DNA of 64,000 nt from Bacteroidales bacterium UBA5287 (lineage in GTDB: Bacteria; Bacteroidota; Bacteroidia; Bacteroidales; Dysgonomonadaceae), in contig DHSL01000041.1 in assembly GCA_002411345.1 (NCBI GenBank), forward strand, positions 33,982 through 97,981, in the 5' to 3' direction. Each line of letters begins with the position of its first letter. Within the stretch, counting starts at the first letter, position 1. The notes under the pieces were generated by a model. It was given only the letters and a program-made list of their open reading frames with translations. It ran no database searches and was not told where the DNA came from. The translations under genes and the position numbers were made by a program. Positions 1-9,609 of this stretch are shown piece after piece.

Positions 1-1
1 A

Positions 2-829
2 AATTTTAATGGGAATAATGCTCATCAAGAGGTTATCATAGGTAGTAATACCAACAACGATGGAATACAACTGCTTTCGGGCGACGAAGTATTGTCTATT
101 GGCAATAATTCCACTCTTGATCTAACAGAAAAGAATAATAATGTTATTATTCATGATTCTACTTCAAAAAAGGAAATAAAACTGAACGATATAAAAACAA
201 ATAAATTGATCGTTCCTTATGGTAAAAGAAGCTCAATAGTGTTGGCCGACGGATCTACCGTTTATTTGAACTCAGGATCGGAACTGACTTTCCCTGCTTC
301 TTTTAATGGCAACACACGCGAAATTAATGCTGTTGGAGAAATATATATCGAGGTGGCAAAACAAAAAGAACCTTTTATTATTCATACTCCAAAATCTAAT
401 ATTAGGGTTTATGGAACTACTTTTAATGTTTCTGCTTATGCTGAAGAGATAGAAGAATCTGTGGTTCTCGTTAACGGATCGGTACAAATAGAAAGCAATA
501 ACCAGTCTTTAATGCTGAAACCTAACGAACGTGCAGTAGTGAAAAATGGTGAAATAAGCACCAAAACAGTGGATATATCGGAATATGTTAGCTGGAAAAA
601 CGGATTCTTTAAATTATATAATTCACCTCTCAATGATGTACTAATGAAAATTGGAAGATACTATAATGTGGAATTTATCTATTCTAAAGATCTAATGCTG
701 GAAGCAAAAACATGCTCGGGTAAACTGTTCCTGGCAGATAATATAAATGATGTCCTTAAGTCTTTTTCTCTTATGACAAATTTAATGTATAGGATAGATT
801 CAGATAACAGAATCACTATAAGCAAATAA
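2..829 (+). CDS. FecR-family anti-sigma factor (5' partial)
   Basis: The reading frame is open from the first bases of the window, so the N-terminus, including the expected membrane segment, lies upstream. A first usable start inside the window would be TTG at 92, but this is probably not the true start. The visible part has the FecR periplasmic domain (GSTVYLNSGSELTFP, then VYGTTFNVSAY) followed by a C-terminal DUF4974-type domain (SPLNDVLMKIGRYYNVEF). In this family the protein transmits the occupancy of an outer-membrane transducer to an ECF sigma factor. It lies 143 bases before a SusC gene whose product carries an N-terminal STN domain, the usual partner that contacts FecR. Hence this is very probably the regulator of the SusCD locus downstream; the sigma factor gene would be just outside the window. 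Confidence 0.88.
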   Translation, partial: NFNGNNAHQEVIIGSNTNNDGIQLLSGDEVLSIGNNSTLDLTEKNNNVIIHDSTSKKEIKLNDIKTNKLIVPYGKRSSIVLADGSTVYLNSGSELTFPASFNGNTREINAVGEIYIEVAKQKEPFIIHTPKSNIRVYGTTFNVSAYAEEIEESVVLVNGSVQIESNNQSLMLKPNERAVVKNGEISTKTVDISEYVSWKNGFFKLYNSPLNDVLMKIGRYYNVEFIYSKDLMLEAKTCSGKLFLADNINDVLKSFSLMTNLMYRIDSDNRITISK

Positions 830-972
830 TATTAAATATCTCAAAACCATTAAAAGTAAATTAGCCTATGAATGAAAAGGAACTTGAAAGTCTATTTTAA
901 ACCAAATGTACAATGAAAATTTTCAAACTTAAATATTTATGTATTAGTTAATTAATCTAAGCAACAAAGAAT

Positions 973-3900
973 ATGCAAAAAAACAACGTTAATCAATCAC
1001 TACGAAAAAAGCATAAGTTTATAGAATACACTATGGTGTTTTTTATATTCACACTGTTATGCGTTTTTTCGGTTTCAGCTGAGAATCCATATTCTCAGTC
1101 TAAATCGGTGTCGCTGGATCTTAAAAATAGCACGCTGAAACAGGCACTCAACCAATTGGAAAAGAATTCGGATTACTTGGTACTTATAATGGATGATGCC
1201 GTAAGTAGTCTATCTAAAAAAGTGGATATTCATGTTAATAACAAAACTATTAATGAAATCCTTAATCAACTACTGAATGACAGCGGTTTAAGTTTCTCGA
1301 TCGTAAACAGACAGATAACAATATTTAATGACCCTGCCAAATCTCAAAAAACAGAGACAACAATTCCTACTATAACTAAAGCGGAGGTGGACCAAACAAG
1401 GAAAACTATTCAGGGAACAGTAGTCGATATAAAAGGGGAAGCGGTAATTGGGGCTAATATTGTTGAAGTTGGTACTAACAACGGTACGGTAACTGATATT
1501 AATGGTAACTTCAACCTAAATGTTGATAATGAAGCTATTTTACGTATTTCTTTTATCGGGTATCTCGAACAAACAGTTAATACTCAAGGAAAAACAAGCT
1601 TTAACATCATTTTACGTGAAGATACCAAATCTTTGGATGAAGTTGTGGTTGTTGGATACGGAACTCAAAAGAAAGCAAACCTGACAGGGGCTGTTTCTTC
1701 AATAAATGTTGAAGATGTATTGGGAAGTAGACCGATTTCTGATGTGGGTCGAGGATTGCAAGGTACTATCCCTGGACTTTCGGTAACTATTTCAAGCGGT
1801 GAAGTTGGATCACAACCTACATTGAAGATTCGTGGACAAATTGGATCAATCGAAGGATCAAGTAACCCGTTAATCTTGGTTGATAACGTTGAAGTATCTA
1901 ATCTGCAACTAATCAACCCTAATGATATTGAATCTGTTTCTGTGCTCAAAGATGCTGCGGCAAGCTCAATATATGGATCAAAAGCAGCTTTTGGAGTTAT
2001 ACTTGTTACTACAAAAAAAGGTGCGCTAACAGAATCTAACGAAATAACCTACTCTAACTTCATGTCTTGGCAAAAACCGTTTAAAGATATCGAAATTGCG
2101 GGAATCGAAGGACTTGAATATACTTTGGATGCACACAAAAATATGAATGGGGCTGGACCGGCTGGTGGATTCTGGAGAATAGACGACGAAAGCTTGGCTA
2201 AAGCTAAAGAATGGCAAGAAAAATATGCAGGGGTTGTAGGCACGTATGACCCGGTAATTTATGGAAGGGACTGGATCTTCAGAGATGGTCAAAAATATGG
2301 TTACCGTATTTATGATCCAGTTGAAACAATGGTCAAAAACTCTGCGTTCTCACAAAACCATAACCTTTCGCTGAACGGTAGAAGAAAAGATACAAGCTAT
2401 AATCTGGGTATCGGTTATCTGGGACAGAAAGGTATGATGAAACCGGCTAAACATGATGATTTCAGAAGATATACCGGAAGCATTAGCTTGAACACAAAAC
2501 TTACAGATTTCTTTTCTGTCAGAGGTGGGGCAATGTATTCTGATGCCACTAAAAGATATCCAAATTCAGCAACAGGTTTTAGCGCCGACCCATGGTTATA
2601 TCTTTACAGATGGAGCCGCTTGTTCCCTACGGCAGTTAAGGATCATGGTAATGAAATTCGTGACCCATATTTTGACACTAAAAATGCTCACGATGCTATA
2701 AACAGAAATAGATATACGAATTTAAATCTGGGTACAACTATCGATTTTACGGATAAATGGGATCTAAAAGCTGATTATGCTTTCTCAAGTCAGTTTAATC
2801 AGAACTCGTCTTCAAGACCAACAATGTCAGGTGGTTTACACTGGTATGCTCCGGTTGAATGGAAAGACGAAAACGGTAATCAGGTTTATGTGGATGACGA
2901 AGGGAATGTGGTTGTGACAGGGGGAATGCCTGGCTATATGTTCCCAATGACTGAATATATATCGGCTGATCAAAGCTATATATATAAAAATACGTATGCA
3001 TCGGACATGCACACACTGAATATTGTTTCTACGTATGACTTAATGCTAAACGATGCGCATAGATTCAACTTTATGCTGGGCTCAAACATCGTTGGAAATA
3101 AATGGGAAAGCCACTGGTCACAAAGAAATAACCTAATCGATAATAATAATCCACAGTTTGAATTTGCAGTTGGAACTCAACAATCTGGTGGAGGAACAAA
3201 CTGGGATTCACAAGTGGGTTTCTTTGGACGAATGAACTATTCTTTCATGGATAAATATCTTTTAGAGGCTAACTTACGTTATGATGGAACATCTAAATTC
3301 CCGACTAACTTACGTTGGAGATGGTATCCGTCTTTCTCTGGTGGTTGGGTTATTACAAATGAATCTTTTATGGAACCGCTTAATCCTGTGTTGAGCTTTG
3401 CAAAACTAAGAGGTTCATGGGGTGTTATTGGCGATCAGTCTGTATCAAACAGCCTCTATTTGGCAATGATGGATATAGCTGAAAACAATTGGATCGGCAA
3501 CAATGGTAAAAAGGTTTTCGAAATGGGTAACCCAAATGCTATTTCTGCGGGAATAGGATGGCAGGATATCGAAACAATAAACTTGGGACTCGATATGCGT
3601 TTCTTTAAAAACCAACTTGGATTTGTATTCGAATTGTATCAAAGATATACAAAGAACATGATTATAGCTGGTGAAGCGCTTCCTGCTACTTATGGAAGTA
3701 CTGCGCCAAAAGGTAACTTTGGTAACCTGAGAACAAGAGGTTGGGAAATCGCAGCGGACTATTCTCACCGCTTTGAAAATGGTTTGAGAATTGGTGTTAA
3801 CGCTAACCTCTCTGACGCTATTACAGATATCACTAAAGCAGCCGATTGGAACACTCCTTGGGAAAATAGATATATCAATAATACGTATACAACAGGAAAA

Positions 3901-4737
3901 AGATACGGGGATATTTATGGTTATGTAACTGATAGATTATACCAAAAGGGTGATTTTGTCTATGACGAGAATGGCAATTTCAAACAAACCACCATTATTT
4001 GGGAAGGAAATGCTAAGGTTACAAACCAACTGGCTGGTAATAATCCGGTTTATCAAACTTATTTTGAAGATGGTAACCAAATACTTCTCATGAAACCGGG
4101 TGATGTGAAATTTGTGGATGTAAACGGTGACGGATACATTACTCCGGGAAAAAGCACCTTTGGTGATCCGGGCGACAGAGTGGTAATAGGAAACACTACT
4201 CCAAGATACGAATACGGACTCAGACTAGATGCTGACTATAAAGGATTTGACCTCGCAGTATTCTTTCAAGGTGTTGGCAAAAGAAGCATCTGGGGTGACG
4301 GACAATTGGCAATTCCAGGATATCACGTAAAGGATGGAGCTATGCCTTTGGTATTTGCTAAAAATTATTGGAGGGAAGATAGAACAGATGCTTTCTACCC
4401 AAGAGCATGGAACTTGAGCGGCACGAATTCAGGTTATGTAATGGTTCCTCAAACACGTTATTTGTTGGATATGTCTTATTTTAAAATCAAAAACATCACT
4501 TTCGGATATTCTATTCCGGAAAGATTCCTGCAACATATCTATTTGAAGAATGCTCGCATTTATTGTTCATTGGAAAACTTCATTACTTTCGATAACTTGC
4601 ACGGTCTTCCAATTGATCCTGAAGCTGTCTCCAGATACTCTATGTTAAGAAGTGAGGGTGAATATAATTTAGGACGTACGGGTACTTCCAATCCGACTTT
4701 CAAATCTGCTTCTTTAGGTGTTCAAATTAGTTTATAA
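973..4737 (+). CDS. SusC/RagA-family TonB-linked outer membrane transporter with STN domain
   Basis: A 1254-residue protein of typical length for a SusC transducer. A basic start and hydrophobic stretch near residues 20-37 form the signal peptide. An STN (secretin/TonB N-terminal) domain follows at about 45-115, then a carboxypeptidase-regulatory-like domain at about 142-215 (GTVVDIKGEAVIGANI). The plug contains the family signature DEVVVVGYGTQKKANLTGAV near 219-238, and the rest is a beta-barrel rich in aromatic residues. SusC proteins import oligomers captured by SusD across the outer membrane using TonB energy. The STN domain marks it as a signal transducer for the FecR just upstream. Context with NamZ, MurK and MurQ suggests muropeptides or peptidoglycan fragments as substrate, which is inference. 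Confidence 0.95.
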   Translation: MQKNNVNQSLRKKHKFIEYTMVFFIFTLLCVFSVSAENPYSQSKSVSLDLKNSTLKQALNQLEKNSDYLVLIMDDAVSSLSKKVDIHVNNKTINEILNQLLNDSGLSFSIVNRQITIFNDPAKSQKTETTIPTITKAEVDQTRKTIQGTVVDIKGEAVIGANIVEVGTNNGTVTDINGNFNLNVDNEAILRISFIGYLEQTVNTQGKTSFNIILREDTKSLDEVVVVGYGTQKKANLTGAVSSINVEDVLGSRPISDVGRGLQGTIPGLSVTISSGEVGSQPTLKIRGQIGSIEGSSNPLILVDNVEVSNLQLINPNDIESVSVLKDAAASSIYGSKAAFGVILVTTKKGALTESNEITYSNFMSWQKPFKDIEIAGIEGLEYTLDAHKNMNGAGPAGGFWRIDDESLAKAKEWQEKYAGVVGTYDPVIYGRDWIFRDGQKYGYRIYDPVETMVKNSAFSQNHNLSLNGRRKDTSYNLGIGYLGQKGMMKPAKHDDFRRYTGSISLNTKLTDFFSVRGGAMYSDATKRYPNSATGFSADPWLYLYRWSRLFPTAVKDHGNEIRDPYFDTKNAHDAINRNRYTNLNLGTTIDFTDKWDLKADYAFSSQFNQNSSSRPTMSGGLHWYAPVEWKDENGNQVYVDDEGNVVVTGGMPGYMFPMTEYISADQSYIYKNTYASDMHTLNIVSTYDLMLNDAHRFNFMLGSNIVGNKWESHWSQRNNLIDNNNPQFEFAVGTQQSGGGTNWDSQVGFFGRMNYSFMDKYLLEANLRYDGTSKFPTNLRWRWYPSFSGGWVITNESFMEPLNPVLSFAKLRGSWGVIGDQSVSNSLYLAMMDIAENNWIGNNGKKVFEMGNPNAISAGIGWQDIETINLGLDMRFFKNQLGFVFELYQRYTKNMIIAGEALPATYGSTAPKGNFGNLRTRGWEIAADYSHRFENGLRIGVNANLSDAITDITKAADWNTPWENRYINNTYTTGKRYGDIYGYVTDRLYQKGDFVYDENGNFKQTTIIWEGNAKVTNQLAGNNPVYQTYFEDGNQILLMKPGDVKFVDVNGDGYITPGKSTFGDPGDRVVIGNTTPRYEYGLRLDADYKGFDLAVFFQGVGKRSIWGDGQLAIPGYHVKDGAMPLVFAKNYWREDRTDAFYPRAWNLSGTNSGYVMVPQTRYLLDMSYFKIKNITFGYSIPERFLQHIYLKNARIYCSLENFITFDNLHGLPIDPEAVSRYSMLRSEGEYNLGRTGTSNPTFKSASLGVQISL

Positions 4738-4741
4738 TAAA

Positions 4742-6580
4742 ATGACTACTATGAAATTTAAATATACATTTATACTTTTACCATTACTGCTGATTGTAAT
4801 TGGTTGTGAAGATTTCCTTGACAGACCACCTTTGACAAACGCAAATGACGAAACGGCCTGGACAAGCGAAGATAAATTGAGGTTGTATGCTAACCAGTTT
4901 TATCCTGATTTTTTTGTTGGATATGCTTCAGGATGGACCACCGGCTCCAGCTTACTAAGCTATGCTGATGCTCCGCTGGTTAATTATCTTTCAAGTGACG
5001 ATGTTGTACAGAATGGCAGCCAGACTAACTTTACCCGTGCGGTACCAAGTAGCTCAATATGGAACTACGAATTGGTTCGTTCTACTAACATTATGGTTAA
5101 TAGAATCGAAAACCGGATGAAAAGTATTCTGTCAACAGAAGCATATAACCATTGGTTGGGTGTAGCTAAATTCTTTAGAGCAGTAAAATATGCTGATTTA
5201 GTGAACACTTATGGTGATGTACCTTATTATAATCATGTTGTTGAGGATACAAATAAAGATGATTTGTATAAAGCACGTACGCCTCGAAACGAGGTCATGG
5301 ATTCTGTTTACAACGACTTGAAGTTCGCAATGGAAAATGTTCGTTCAAATGATGGAGCACTTTATGTAAACAAATATGTTGTTGCTGCAATGGTTTCCAG
5401 AATCGCTTTGCATGAAGGTACTTGGCAAAAATACTATTACGAAAACAATGCGCAGGCACAGAAATTTCTTGAACTGGCAATTGAAGCTGGAGATTTGGTA
5501 ATGAACAGCGATAAATATTTTATCGAAACAGATTTCAGAACATTATTTACATCGAGTGATCTTACTGGTAATGATGAGTGTATTTTATTCCGTAAATATG
5601 ATGCATCCGTTAACGTTACTCACCATATCGCTTCTTACAGTAATCCTTTTGAATCATTGAATTATGGAGGAACTGCTGATCTAGTTCTATCGTTTTTGTG
5701 TAAGGACGGACAACCATGGCAAAACTCTACGATTGCTAATGCTAATATTTTTAGCGTCGATAGCTTGGTGAAAACAAGAGACTCGCGTTTTGAAGCTACG
5801 TTCTATTACAAACCTACTATCAATAGTAAAGGGTCATATTTATTCCCTGCTAAATTCTTTCCAAGATATGCTATTGCTATTAGAGAAGCTGGTGGTTCAA
5901 CGCCTACAGAATTATCGGGAAATGTAAATATAACTGATTATCCTGTACTTCGTCTTTCTGAAGTTCTGCTAAACTGGATCGAAGCCAAAGCTGAAAATGC
6001 TACTCTTGGTGGTGCTGCTGTAACTCAAGACGATATAGATGAATCAATTAATGAGATCAGAGACAGACCATTGGCTCCAGAAGCAATTGCTAAGGGTGTT
6101 TCTAAAACGGCACCATTATCATTAGCTGAACTTCCCAATGATCCGGAAAGAGATTCGGATGTAAATCCTCTTATTTGGGAAATACGCCGCGAAAGAAGAA
6201 TGGAGTTTGTCTTTGAATATTCCAGACTTGCAGATCTGAAAAGATGGACAAAATTGGAGTACATGGATACAGATGCAAATCCTTTCTTATTGTCGGGTGC
6301 TTGGGTTAATTTCCCAAAAGAAATGAGCTCTGAACTTAATTCAGCTAATGCAAATAAGTTTTCAATTGTGAAACTAAATGGTAGCGCCATTAACTTTAAC
6401 GGTACTAACAAAGCTGAAATGGTTGGTTTTTATAAAGGTGCAGCGACCAAAGGCAGACAACCTTTCCTTAATCAATTAAATGTGAATCCATATTTGTCTC
6501 CGGTTGGTAAAACACAAATAGATGATTATGCAAGTAGAGGTTATGTTCTTCAACAAACTGAAGGTTGGCCTCAGAATTAA
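4742..6580 (+). CDS. SusD/RagB-family nutrient-binding outer membrane lipoprotein
   Basis: The start at 4742 follows the SusC stop by four bases; an in-frame ATG at 4751 is equally possible. A GTG at 4718 would add residues before the signal peptide and is less likely. The signal peptide ends in a lipobox (LLIVIGC, then EDFLDRPPLT), as is usual for SusD. The body has the tetratricopeptide-like SusD fold signatures (WNYELVRSTNIMVNRIE; AKFFRAVKYADLVNTYGDVP) and the C-terminal IRRERRMEFVFEYSRLADLKR motif. SusD forms a lid on SusC and binds the glycan at the cell surface. Co-transcription with the preceding gene is certain from spacing. The ligand is inferred from the operon to be a peptidoglycan-derived glycan. 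Confidence 0.95.
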   Translation: MTTMKFKYTFILLPLLLIVIGCEDFLDRPPLTNANDETAWTSEDKLRLYANQFYPDFFVGYASGWTTGSSLLSYADAPLVNYLSSDDVVQNGSQTNFTRAVPSSSIWNYELVRSTNIMVNRIENRMKSILSTEAYNHWLGVAKFFRAVKYADLVNTYGDVPYYNHVVEDTNKDDLYKARTPRNEVMDSVYNDLKFAMENVRSNDGALYVNKYVVAAMVSRIALHEGTWQKYYYENNAQAQKFLELAIEAGDLVMNSDKYFIETDFRTLFTSSDLTGNDECILFRKYDASVNVTHHIASYSNPFESLNYGGTADLVLSFLCKDGQPWQNSTIANANIFSVDSLVKTRDSRFEATFYYKPTINSKGSYLFPAKFFPRYAIAIREAGGSTPTELSGNVNITDYPVLRLSEVLLNWIEAKAENATLGGAAVTQDDIDESINEIRDRPLAPEAIAKGVSKTAPLSLAELPNDPERDSDVNPLIWEIRRERRMEFVFEYSRLADLKRWTKLEYMDTDANPFLLSGAWVNFPKEMSSELNSANANKFSIVKLNGSAINFNGTNKAEMVGFYKGAATKGRQPFLNQLNVNPYLSPVGKTQIDDYASRGYVLQQTEGWPQN

Positions 6581-6609
6581 TTAGAGTATAATAGATTAAA
6601 TTATATAAG

Positions 6610-8040
6610 ATGAAGAAAATATATCATATATCAATATTTTGGTCCATCCTGTTTTCATTGGCAGTACTCTCTTTTGTCTCTTGTGGTGAAGATTTTCCTA
6701 CAAATATGGATTCGCCAAATGAAGTTGTATTAAAATCTCTAAAGGTTTTAAATGCAGGAGTTGACGGAAATACTGTAGTAGAAGGAGTTGTGGATGAAAA
6801 CACTAAGAGTGTTTGGTTCCCAAGATTGGATGCAGAAACAAATGTATCAGCAATAAAATTTGAAGCTGAGCTCTCAGATGGGGCACATTTAGAAAAGGAT
6901 ACCTACGCATTTACATTCGAAGAAGGCAAAGATGCCAGCTCAGTTATTATTAAGGTATTGAACGAACCACGTTTTCGTGAATACAAAGTGACTCTTAGAT
7001 TAAGAGTACCGGTATTTGGTGCTGATTTCTCTAAAAAACAAGTATACGACTATTCAGGAAATGAACTTGGAAACCCTGTTTATCCCACATTTACAGGTGC
7101 TTTGACAAGAGGTTCCAGTTTTGATGGTGAATATGTATTGATCGTAACACGTCATGCAACATTATCACATTTATTGAAAGTCAGCGACTTGAAAAACAAT
7201 GTAATCACACCCATTGCTTTGAATCTTACTGGAGTTGCAGGCGGTACTTTTCCTGTAAATGTTGGAGCTAAAGTAAAAAATCATACTTATATAGCCAACC
7301 TCTCAGGAACCACCGGTATGAAGATTTATCACTGGACTGACCCAAGCATAGCACCTGAAGTAATACTTAATGTAGATCCTGCATCAATTCCCGGTGCCGG
7401 AAAACGTCATGGAGATAATCTATCGTATCACCTTGATGCTAATGGTAATGGATACTTCTTCTTTGGTGATAATGCTGTTACTGAAGTCCTTAGAATAAAA
7501 ATAGAAAACTTTACTAATGTAACGGAAATAAAAGTGTTGCCAACACAAACAAGAGCTTCATTTAATATGAGCATGAATAGAGTTGAGCAAACAGATGATT
7601 ATATCTTTTCTGGTTATGAAACTGGTAATGTTGTTCCATTAAGAGTTGTAAACAGCGATGGAGCTTTACTGTACGCAATGACTAATGTTAGTTCAGTTCC
7701 GTCTCAAAGTGCCGATGCAAGAGTCTTCCATTTCAATGGAGAAAGATATCTAATGATGGCAACTGCTCCTCGTTATTCGGGTAACGCCGTTCTTTATCTT
7801 TATGATATTACGAAAGGCGCAACAACTATTGATGCACTTAAGGAATTTGAGTTGGGAGATAAAATCCCCTTGCTCCAATATTCCATTGGTGGAGGTGTTA
7901 ATACTTCACCGGCAACTCAAACCGGATATCATATTGTGAAGGATAACGAAGGTAAAGATTCATCACTATTACTTTATGCTGCTTCAAATGATGCAGGTTT
8001 TGCAATCATTGAAGTTCCTAAAAAGGTGTTGGACGAATAA
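6610..8040 (+). CDS. Surface lipoprotein, DUF5018-like N-terminus plus DUF4623-like propeller
   Basis: The signal peptide ends at VLSFVSC, a lipobox, and is followed by an acidic start (GEDFPTN). Residues about 35-135 resemble the beta-sandwich DUF5018 domain that often follows the lipid anchor in SusCD-linked proteins. Residues about 145-476 match what I recall of DUF4623, a propeller-like family (KVSDLKNNVITPIALNLTGV, then GAGKRHGDN). No catalytic motif is apparent. It stands third in the operon, in the place usually taken by an accessory glycan-binding lipoprotein (SusE/F-like role), so a surface binding function is likely. A strong intrinsic terminator follows its stop codon. Domain names are from memory of the families. 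Confidence 0.72.
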   Translation: MKKIYHISIFWSILFSLAVLSFVSCGEDFPTNMDSPNEVVLKSLKVLNAGVDGNTVVEGVVDENTKSVWFPRLDAETNVSAIKFEAELSDGAHLEKDTYAFTFEEGKDASSVIIKVLNEPRFREYKVTLRLRVPVFGADFSKKQVYDYSGNELGNPVYPTFTGALTRGSSFDGEYVLIVTRHATLSHLLKVSDLKNNVITPIALNLTGVAGGTFPVNVGAKVKNHTYIANLSGTTGMKIYHWTDPSIAPEVILNVDPASIPGAGKRHGDNLSYHLDANGNGYFFFGDNAVTEVLRIKIENFTNVTEIKVLPTQTRASFNMSMNRVEQTDDYIFSGYETGNVVPLRVVNSDGALLYAMTNVSSVPSQSADARVFHFNGERYLMMATAPRYSGNAVLYLYDITKGATTIDALKEFELGDKIPLLQYSIGGGVNTSPATQTGYHIVKDNEGKDSSLLLYAASNDAGFAIIEVPKKVLDE

Positions 8041-8053
8041 TATAAATCAATAC

Positions 8054-8093
8054 AAATCGGACAGATAATAAATTGGTTATCTGTCCGATTTTA
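8054..8093 (+). terminator. Strong intrinsic terminator inside the locus
   Basis: A perfect 15-base inverted repeat (AAATCGGACAGATAA at 8054-8068 and its complement at 8077-8091) encloses an 8-base loop and ends in a short T run. It lies between the surface lipoprotein gene and the GHL10 gene. It probably separates a highly expressed SusCD-lipoprotein transcript from the enzyme genes downstream, or lets only part of the transcripts read through. Confidence 0.8.
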
Positions 8094-8117
8094 CAACTCT
8101 TAATAAATTATTAATTA

Positions 8118-9551
8118 ATGAAAAAGCATTCATTGTTCTTTATTCTGCTAACGGTAGTATTTTTTGTGGCTTGTAACAAGGAGCCCATAGATGTTACTCC
8201 TCCTGATGACAATCCAAATCCTCCACCGACTACTCAAGTTCAATTTCCTAAAAAGGAAATGAGGGGTGTTTGGATGGCCACAGTCTGGGAGCTTGATTGG
8301 CCTATGGGAAAATATGGTGTACAGGCACAAAAGGATCACTACACTACCTATCTTGATTTGTTCAAAAATATGAACATTAATGCTGTCTTTGTTCAAATTA
8401 AGGGAATGGGTGATGCTTTCTATAATTCACCCTATGAGCCGTGGAGCAAATCCATTACAGGTGTCAGAGGACAAGACCCTGGCTATGATGTTCTTAAATT
8501 CATGATTGATGAAGCTCATGCCAGAGATATTGAATTTCATGCATGGATGAATCCTTACAGAATATCAACAGCTCAACCATATCCGGAACTTCATTCGTCA
8601 ATTGATCCATCTTGGGTATCAAACTATCCAACCATCCAAATTTATAATCCGGCACTACCGGAAGTTCATAAGAGGCTGGCGGATATTGTAAAAGACGTCA
8701 TTACTAAATACGATGTAGATGGAATTCATTTCGATGATTATTTTTATCCCGCTGACGTTACAATTTCAGACGATGCTGAATTTGCAAAGTATGGAAGTGG
8801 ATATAATAATAAAGCAGATTTTCGCAGAGGCAATGTAGATAAAGCAATAAAAGGTGTTCACGATATAATTGCAGCGACAAAACCCGAAGTTGTATTTTCA
8901 GTATCTCCTGCTTCCGATCCTGATTATAACTTGAATAAACTATATGCAAATGTTCCATATTGGTGTGAACAAGGGTGGGTTGATGTTATAATTCCTCAGT
9001 TGTACCACGAAATTGGACATCCAACTGCAGATTTCCAGTCACGTCTAAATTGGTGGGCTCAATATAGCTACAAAGCCACTTTAATGGTTGGTCATGGTTT
9101 ATACAGATTTGGAGATCCAAATGCAGGGGCAGCTTTTCAAACATCAGCAGAATTGCAACGTCAAATTGAAATGACGCGTAAGAATAAGAAATCATTTGGC
9201 AACATTATGTACAGTGCTAAATATATTCTGTTCAATAAAGTTGGTGTTACCGACAAGCTCAGGTCGCTGTATACCCATCCCGGAGTAATACCATTCTTGG
9301 GCAGAAGTGTTGCCGGAGATCCAGTCGAACCTTCAAACGTAAGACTCGAAGGAAATACTCTTAAATGGGATACATCAAATAATGTAAAGTCTGTGGTTTA
9401 CTATTTCACCGATTTAGCAAAAGAAGGAATTGTGATAGCAGTAACGAAAGCCAAAACCCTTGATATTTCTCAAGCTGGTAATTATTGTGTTACAACTTTA
9501 AATGCAGACAATAAAGAGAGCAAACCTTCTAAATTTGTGGTAAAGAAGTAA
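8118..9551 (+). CDS. GHL10-family glycosidase-like lipoprotein
   Basis: The signal peptide ends in VVFFVAC (lipobox) and is followed by a proline-rich linker. Residues about 45-370 match the glycosyl hydrolase-like 10 family (DUF187, YngK-like): RGVWMATVWELDWP near the start, then AHARDIEFHAWMNPYRIST, VDGIHFDDYFYP and DVIIPQLYHEIGH. The fold is a TIM barrel, and the acidic residues of the HFDDYF strand are the likely catalytic region. A small beta domain closes the protein (about 395-477). Members occur next to muramidase and amidase genes in Bacteroidota and have been proposed to cut cell-wall glycans; the exact bond is not known to me. It should be an outer-membrane or periplasm-facing lipoprotein acting before NamZ. 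Confidence 0.85.
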   Translation: MKKHSLFFILLTVVFFVACNKEPIDVTPPDDNPNPPPTTQVQFPKKEMRGVWMATVWELDWPMGKYGVQAQKDHYTTYLDLFKNMNINAVFVQIKGMGDAFYNSPYEPWSKSITGVRGQDPGYDVLKFMIDEAHARDIEFHAWMNPYRISTAQPYPELHSSIDPSWVSNYPTIQIYNPALPEVHKRLADIVKDVITKYDVDGIHFDDYFYPADVTISDDAEFAKYGSGYNNKADFRRGNVDKAIKGVHDIIAATKPEVVFSVSPASDPDYNLNKLYANVPYWCEQGWVDVIIPQLYHEIGHPTADFQSRLNWWAQYSYKATLMVGHGLYRFGDPNAGAAFQTSAELQRQIEMTRKNKKSFGNIMYSAKYILFNKVGVTDKLRSLYTHPGVIPFLGRSVAGDPVEPSNVRLEGNTLKWDTSNNVKSVVYYFTDLAKEGIVIAVTKAKTLDISQAGNYCVTTLNADNKESKPSKFVVKK

Positions 9552-9609
9552 AAACCAAATCAAACATCAATATTCTAATTTATATTCGAACATTATCATC
9601 AAATAGAAA

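Noticed and set aside
4718..4741. GTG start of the SusD gene inside the SusC gene
   Set aside because: It would put extra residues before a good lipoprotein signal peptide; ATG 4742 or 4751 fits better.
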